A stretch of DNA of 15,337 nucleotides from DASWJZ01 sp964440525 (GTDB lineage Bacteria > Pseudomonadota > Alphaproteobacteria > Rhizobiales > Afifellaceae), in contig CAYTTC010000079.1 of assembly GCA_964440525.1 (NCBI GenBank), forward strand, positions 1 through 15,337, written 5' to 3'. The translations under genes were made by a program, and so were the position numbers. This document shows, piece after piece, positions 13,427 to 15,337 of this stretch (position 1 is its first letter; each line of letters starts with the position of its first letter). Below the pieces are notes generated by a model, which was not told the DNA's origin, did no database searches, and saw nothing but the letters and a program-made list of their open reading frames with translations.

Positions 13427-14383
13427 ATGCTTGCGACACAGGACACGCCGACCATCGGCGCTGAAGAAATCCGCCGGGCGGCGGCGCTGATCCGCGCGCA
13501 TGTGCGGCGGACGCCGGTCATCGAGGTTTTGGGCAGTGATTTCGGGCTTGCGCCAAAAGAAGTCGTCTTCAAGCTCGAGCTCTTGCAGCATGCCGGCTCG
13601 TTCAAGCCGCGCGGCGCGTTCACCAATCTTTTGTCGCGCGCCGTGCCGGCGGCGGGCGTCGTCGCGGCGTCGGGCGGCAATCACGGCGCGGCGGTCGCCT
13701 ATGCCGCGATGCAGCTCGGCCACAAGGCGACGATCTTCGTGCCGGGCGTTGCCTCCTCCGCAAAACTTGCGCGCATCCGCTCCTACGGCGCCGACCTTGT
13801 CGTCGTCGGCGAGCGCTATGTGGAGGCGCTCGCCGCGAGCGACGATTTTTCGGCCAAGACGGGCGCGCTCCCCGTGCACGCCTACGACCAGGCCGAGACA
13901 ATCATCGGCCAGGGCACGCTCGGCCTGGAGCTCGAAGAGCAGGCGCCGGACATCGATACGCTCCTCGTCGCGGTCGGCGGTGGCGGGCTGATCGGTGGCG
14001 TCGCGGCCTGGTATCGGAAGCGGGTCAAGATCGTGGGCGTCGAGCCGGAGTTGGCGCCGACGCTGTTCATGGCGCTTGCGGCCGGAAAACCGGTCGACGC
14101 ACCGGCCGGCGGCATCGCCGCCGATTCGCTCGCGCCAAAGCGGGTCGGCTCGCTCATGTTCCCGATTGCCGAGGCGCATGTCGATCACGTGACGCTGGTC
14201 GAGGATGCGGCGATCGAGGAGGCGCAGCGTGTCCTCTGGGACAAGCTCAGGATCGCAACGGAGCCGGGCGGGGCGGCGGCCTTCGCCGCGCTTCTCTCGG
14301 GGCGCTACCGAGCGGAAGCGGACGAGCGGGTCGGCATCATTCTCTGCGGCGGGAATACAGGCGCTGTGGATTTTGGCGGATAA
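13427..14383 (+). CDS. PLP-dependent threonine/serine dehydratase
   Basis: This 318-residue enzyme belongs to the fold-type II PLP family and should deaminate L-threonine and/or L-serine to 2-oxobutyrate or pyruvate in the cytoplasm. The Schiff-base lysine is Lys60 in GSFKPRGAFTN. ASGGNHGAAVAYAA (81-94) is the substrate loop, and VGGGGLIGG (Gly184-Gly187) binds the cofactor phosphate. There is no C-terminal ACT domain, so it is the short, catabolic or serine-racemase-like type rather than the isoleucine-regulated biosynthetic IlvA. Its exact substrate cannot be told from sequence. I chose ATG 13427; a GGGAAGA lies about 12 bases upstream. An in-frame GTG at 13391 has no better site. The last residues, CGGNTGAVDFGG, are echoed about 136 bases downstream inside the convergent ASCH gene. 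Confidence 0.9.
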   Translation: MLATQDTPTIGAEEIRRAAALIRAHVRRTPVIEVLGSDFGLAPKEVVFKLELLQHAGSFKPRGAFTNLLSRAVPAAGVVAASGGNHGAAVAYAAMQLGHKATIFVPGVASSAKLARIRSYGADLVVVGERYVEALAASDDFSAKTGALPVHAYDQAETIIGQGTLGLELEEQAPDIDTLLVAVGGGGLIGGVAAWYRKRVKIVGVEPELAPTLFMALAAGKPVDAPAGGIAADSLAPKRVGSLMFPIAEAHVDHVTLVEDAAIEEAQRVLWDKLRIATEPGGAAAFAALLSGRYRAEADERVGIILCGGNTGAVDFGG

Positions 14384-14440
14384 AGCCGCCGCTGGGCGGG
14401 GGATTCGGGAGTGGTGAAGGCCAGTCGGTAGGCAATGAAC

Positions 14441-15121
14441 CTATTTGCTGGAGACGAACGCGCGCGGCAGCCTGATCCTGCGTGCAGGGAATACGGGCGC
14501 GGTCGGCTTCGGCGCATGCGGTGTCGCGTGGCGGTCGTCAGATGCGGTTATTGCGGCGAGCACGGCGCGGCCGCGCGGCGAAAGCCGAAAACCGATCTCA
14601 AGGCTCTCGGTCAGGCCGAGATCCTTCAGTTTTCGCACGTCGCGCTTGAAGGCGAGGATGTCGCGGCGCTGGCTCGCGGCAAGGTCGGGGGCGCGGCGGG
14701 CCGGATATTTGTCGATGAGCCTCAGAATCGTCGTGGTCCAGGCGCCGTGCTCGCTCGTCTGATCGAGGCGATTGAGGGCGGCGATGGCGCCCTTCATCTC
14801 CGCCTTGGTGAGCCTGCCGTCCTCTCGGAGCGCGATGCGCGGGTCGGCGCCGCGGAGATGAAACGCGATCCTGTAAAGATCGCCGCCCGGATGCTTGGCG
14901 AGCTCTTTCAGCAGCGCCGCGCGCGAGGGATAGCCGGCGCGCTTCACGTCAGCCTCGGCGATCCTGGCGAGCGCAATCTTGTCGACCGCGTCGATCGCGA
15001 GGATGCCGGCGGCGGTCATCAGCGCGCCACCGACCTTCACGCTTGGCTTCCGCCAACGGCGAAACGCGACCGTCACACGTTTGGCGGCGATCGCATCGAT
15101 GATGTCCTTCTTGAAGAGCAT
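14441..15121 (-). CDS. ASCH domain protein with C-terminal helical region
   Basis: This 226-residue protein starts MLFKKDIIDAIAAKRVTVAFRRWRKPSVKVGG and continues GILAIDAVDKI, a typical ASCH (PUA-like, RNA-binding) fold over about 1-95. ASCH proteins are thought to bind RNA, in some cases acting in translation or as RNases; nothing here fixes the substrate. A helical, possibly winged-helix region spans about 100-195 (LTKAEMKGAIAALNRLDQTS to LEIGFRLSPRGRAVLAAI). Residues 196-226 are a Pro/Arg-rich tail of different character, encoded antisense to a copy of the dehydratase gene's end. ATG 15121 begins 10 bases after the acs stop, with GAGG at 15133-15130 as ribosome site, so it is very likely co-transcribed with acs. 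The longer start at 15175 would overlap acs. Confidence 0.82.
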   Translation of the reverse strand: MLFKKDIIDAIAAKRVTVAFRRWRKPSVKVGGALMTAAGILAIDAVDKIALARIAEADVKRAGYPSRAALLKELAKHPGGDLYRIAFHLRGADPRIALREDGRLTKAEMKGAIAALNRLDQTSEHGAWTTTILRLIDKYPARRAPDLAASQRRDILAFKRDVRKLKDLGLTESLEIGFRLSPRGRAVLAAITASDDRHATPHAPKPTAPVFPARRIRLPRAFVSSK

Positions 15122-15131
15122 CCCGACGCCC

Positions 15132-15337
15132 TCAGACCTGCTTGTTCTGCCGGTTGTCGACGAGATTATCGACAACCGTCGGGTCGGCGAGTGTGGAGGT
15201 GTCGCCGAGATTGCCGAAATCGTCCTCGGCGATTTTTCGCAGGATGCGCCGCATGATTTTTCCCGAGCGCGTCTTCGGCAGGCCGGGGGCGAACTGGATC
15301 AGATCGGGCGAGGCGATCGGGCCGATCTCGGAGCGCA
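15132..15337 (-). CDS. acs: Acetyl-CoA synthetase, C-terminal part (5' end outside window)
   Basis: The last 67 residues of the enzyme are visible, ending at TGA 15134-15132. Acs activates acetate to acetyl-CoA through acetyl-AMP. The segment EIGPIASPDLIQFAPGLPKTRSGKIMRRILRKIA is the C-terminal A10 core of the family. The lysine in RSGKIMRR is the catalytic lysine that protein acetyltransferases modify in characterised homologs. It is followed by EDDFGNLGDTSTLADPTVV and a short tail ending in NRQNKQV. The typical order and length of the end indicate that the gene is intact here. The ASCH-domain gene follows 10 bases later on the same strand. A perfect 10-bp inverted repeat is embedded in the last codons. 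Confidence 0.95.
   Translation of the reverse strand, partial: RSEIGPIASPDLIQFAPGLPKTRSGKIMRRILRKIAEDDFGNLGDTSTLADPTVVDNLVDNRQNKQV
15151..15178. repeat. Perfect 10-bp inverted repeat inside the acs 3' end
   Basis: CGGTTGTCGA (15151-15160) and TCGACAACCG (15169-15178) are exact reverse complements with an 8-base loop. They lie within codons for VVDNLVDNR, just before the acs stop and about 30-57 bases before the ASCH start, so the hairpin would be in the intercistronic part of an acs-ASCH transcript. No T-run follows, so it is not a standard terminator. Confidence 0.6.

Noticed and set aside
13334..14188. A 284-residue - strand frame opposite the dehydratase gene
   Set aside because: The dehydratase on the + strand has its PLP lysine and glycine loop in place; the opposite product is Arg/Asp-rich and featureless.

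Overview
The window is GC-rich, gene-dense chromosomal DNA. Its gene content points to an alphaproteobacterium of the order Hyphomicrobiales (Rhizobiales). The main clues are an IalB-family secreted protein, a DUF1674 (SDHAF4-like) protein, a DUF2585 membrane protein, an IMP cyclohydrolase/heparinase-like/RsmB/HtpX gene block, a perfect CtrA-type box (TTAA-N7-TTAA), and dispersed palindromic repeats of a kind common in this order. A genus cannot be named from the sequence alone.

Layout. On the + strand, 1-3.8 kb holds the 3' end of a von Willebrand factor A (YfbK-like) gene, a DUF2585 membrane protein, a YkvA/DUF1232 protein, an IalB-family periplasmic protein with a clear terminator, and the 23S rRNA/tRNA methyltransferase gene rlmN. 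On the - strand, 4.0-10.4 kb reads from right to left htpX, rsmB, a heparinase II/III-like gene, purH, and a DUF1697 gene broken by a one-base deletion. At 10.5-13.3 kb lie small genes: an unrecognised secreted protein (-), a DUF1674 protein (+), a second small secreted protein (-), a 53-residue microprotein behind a CtrA box (+), a secreted staphylococcal-nuclease-like protein (+) and a third secreted protein with solenoid-like repeats (-). At 13.4-15.3 kb are a PLP-dependent threonine/serine dehydratase (+), an ASCH-domain protein (-) and the 3' end of acetyl-CoA synthetase acs (-).

Most identified genes are core housekeeping: purine synthesis (purH), rRNA modification (rlmN, rsmB), membrane proteolysis (htpX), amino acid catabolism and acetate activation (acs). 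I see no phage module, defence island, CRISPR array, transposase, tRNA or rRNA gene.

The unusual content lies between the genes. Two about 118-bp repeats fold on paper into a cloverleaf: an outer stem plus three hairpins. Their stem sequences differ between copies but stay complementary. A 19-bp palindrome sits in one arm of both, and also inside an unrelated hairpin-rich repeat downstream of rlmN. That repeat runs into the rlmN reading frame and supplies its last residues and stop codon. Other points are the DUF1697 frameshift, the CtrA box ahead of the microprotein, a heat-shock-like promoter before htpX, and an ASCH protein tail that overlies an apparent second copy of the dehydratase gene's 3' end.
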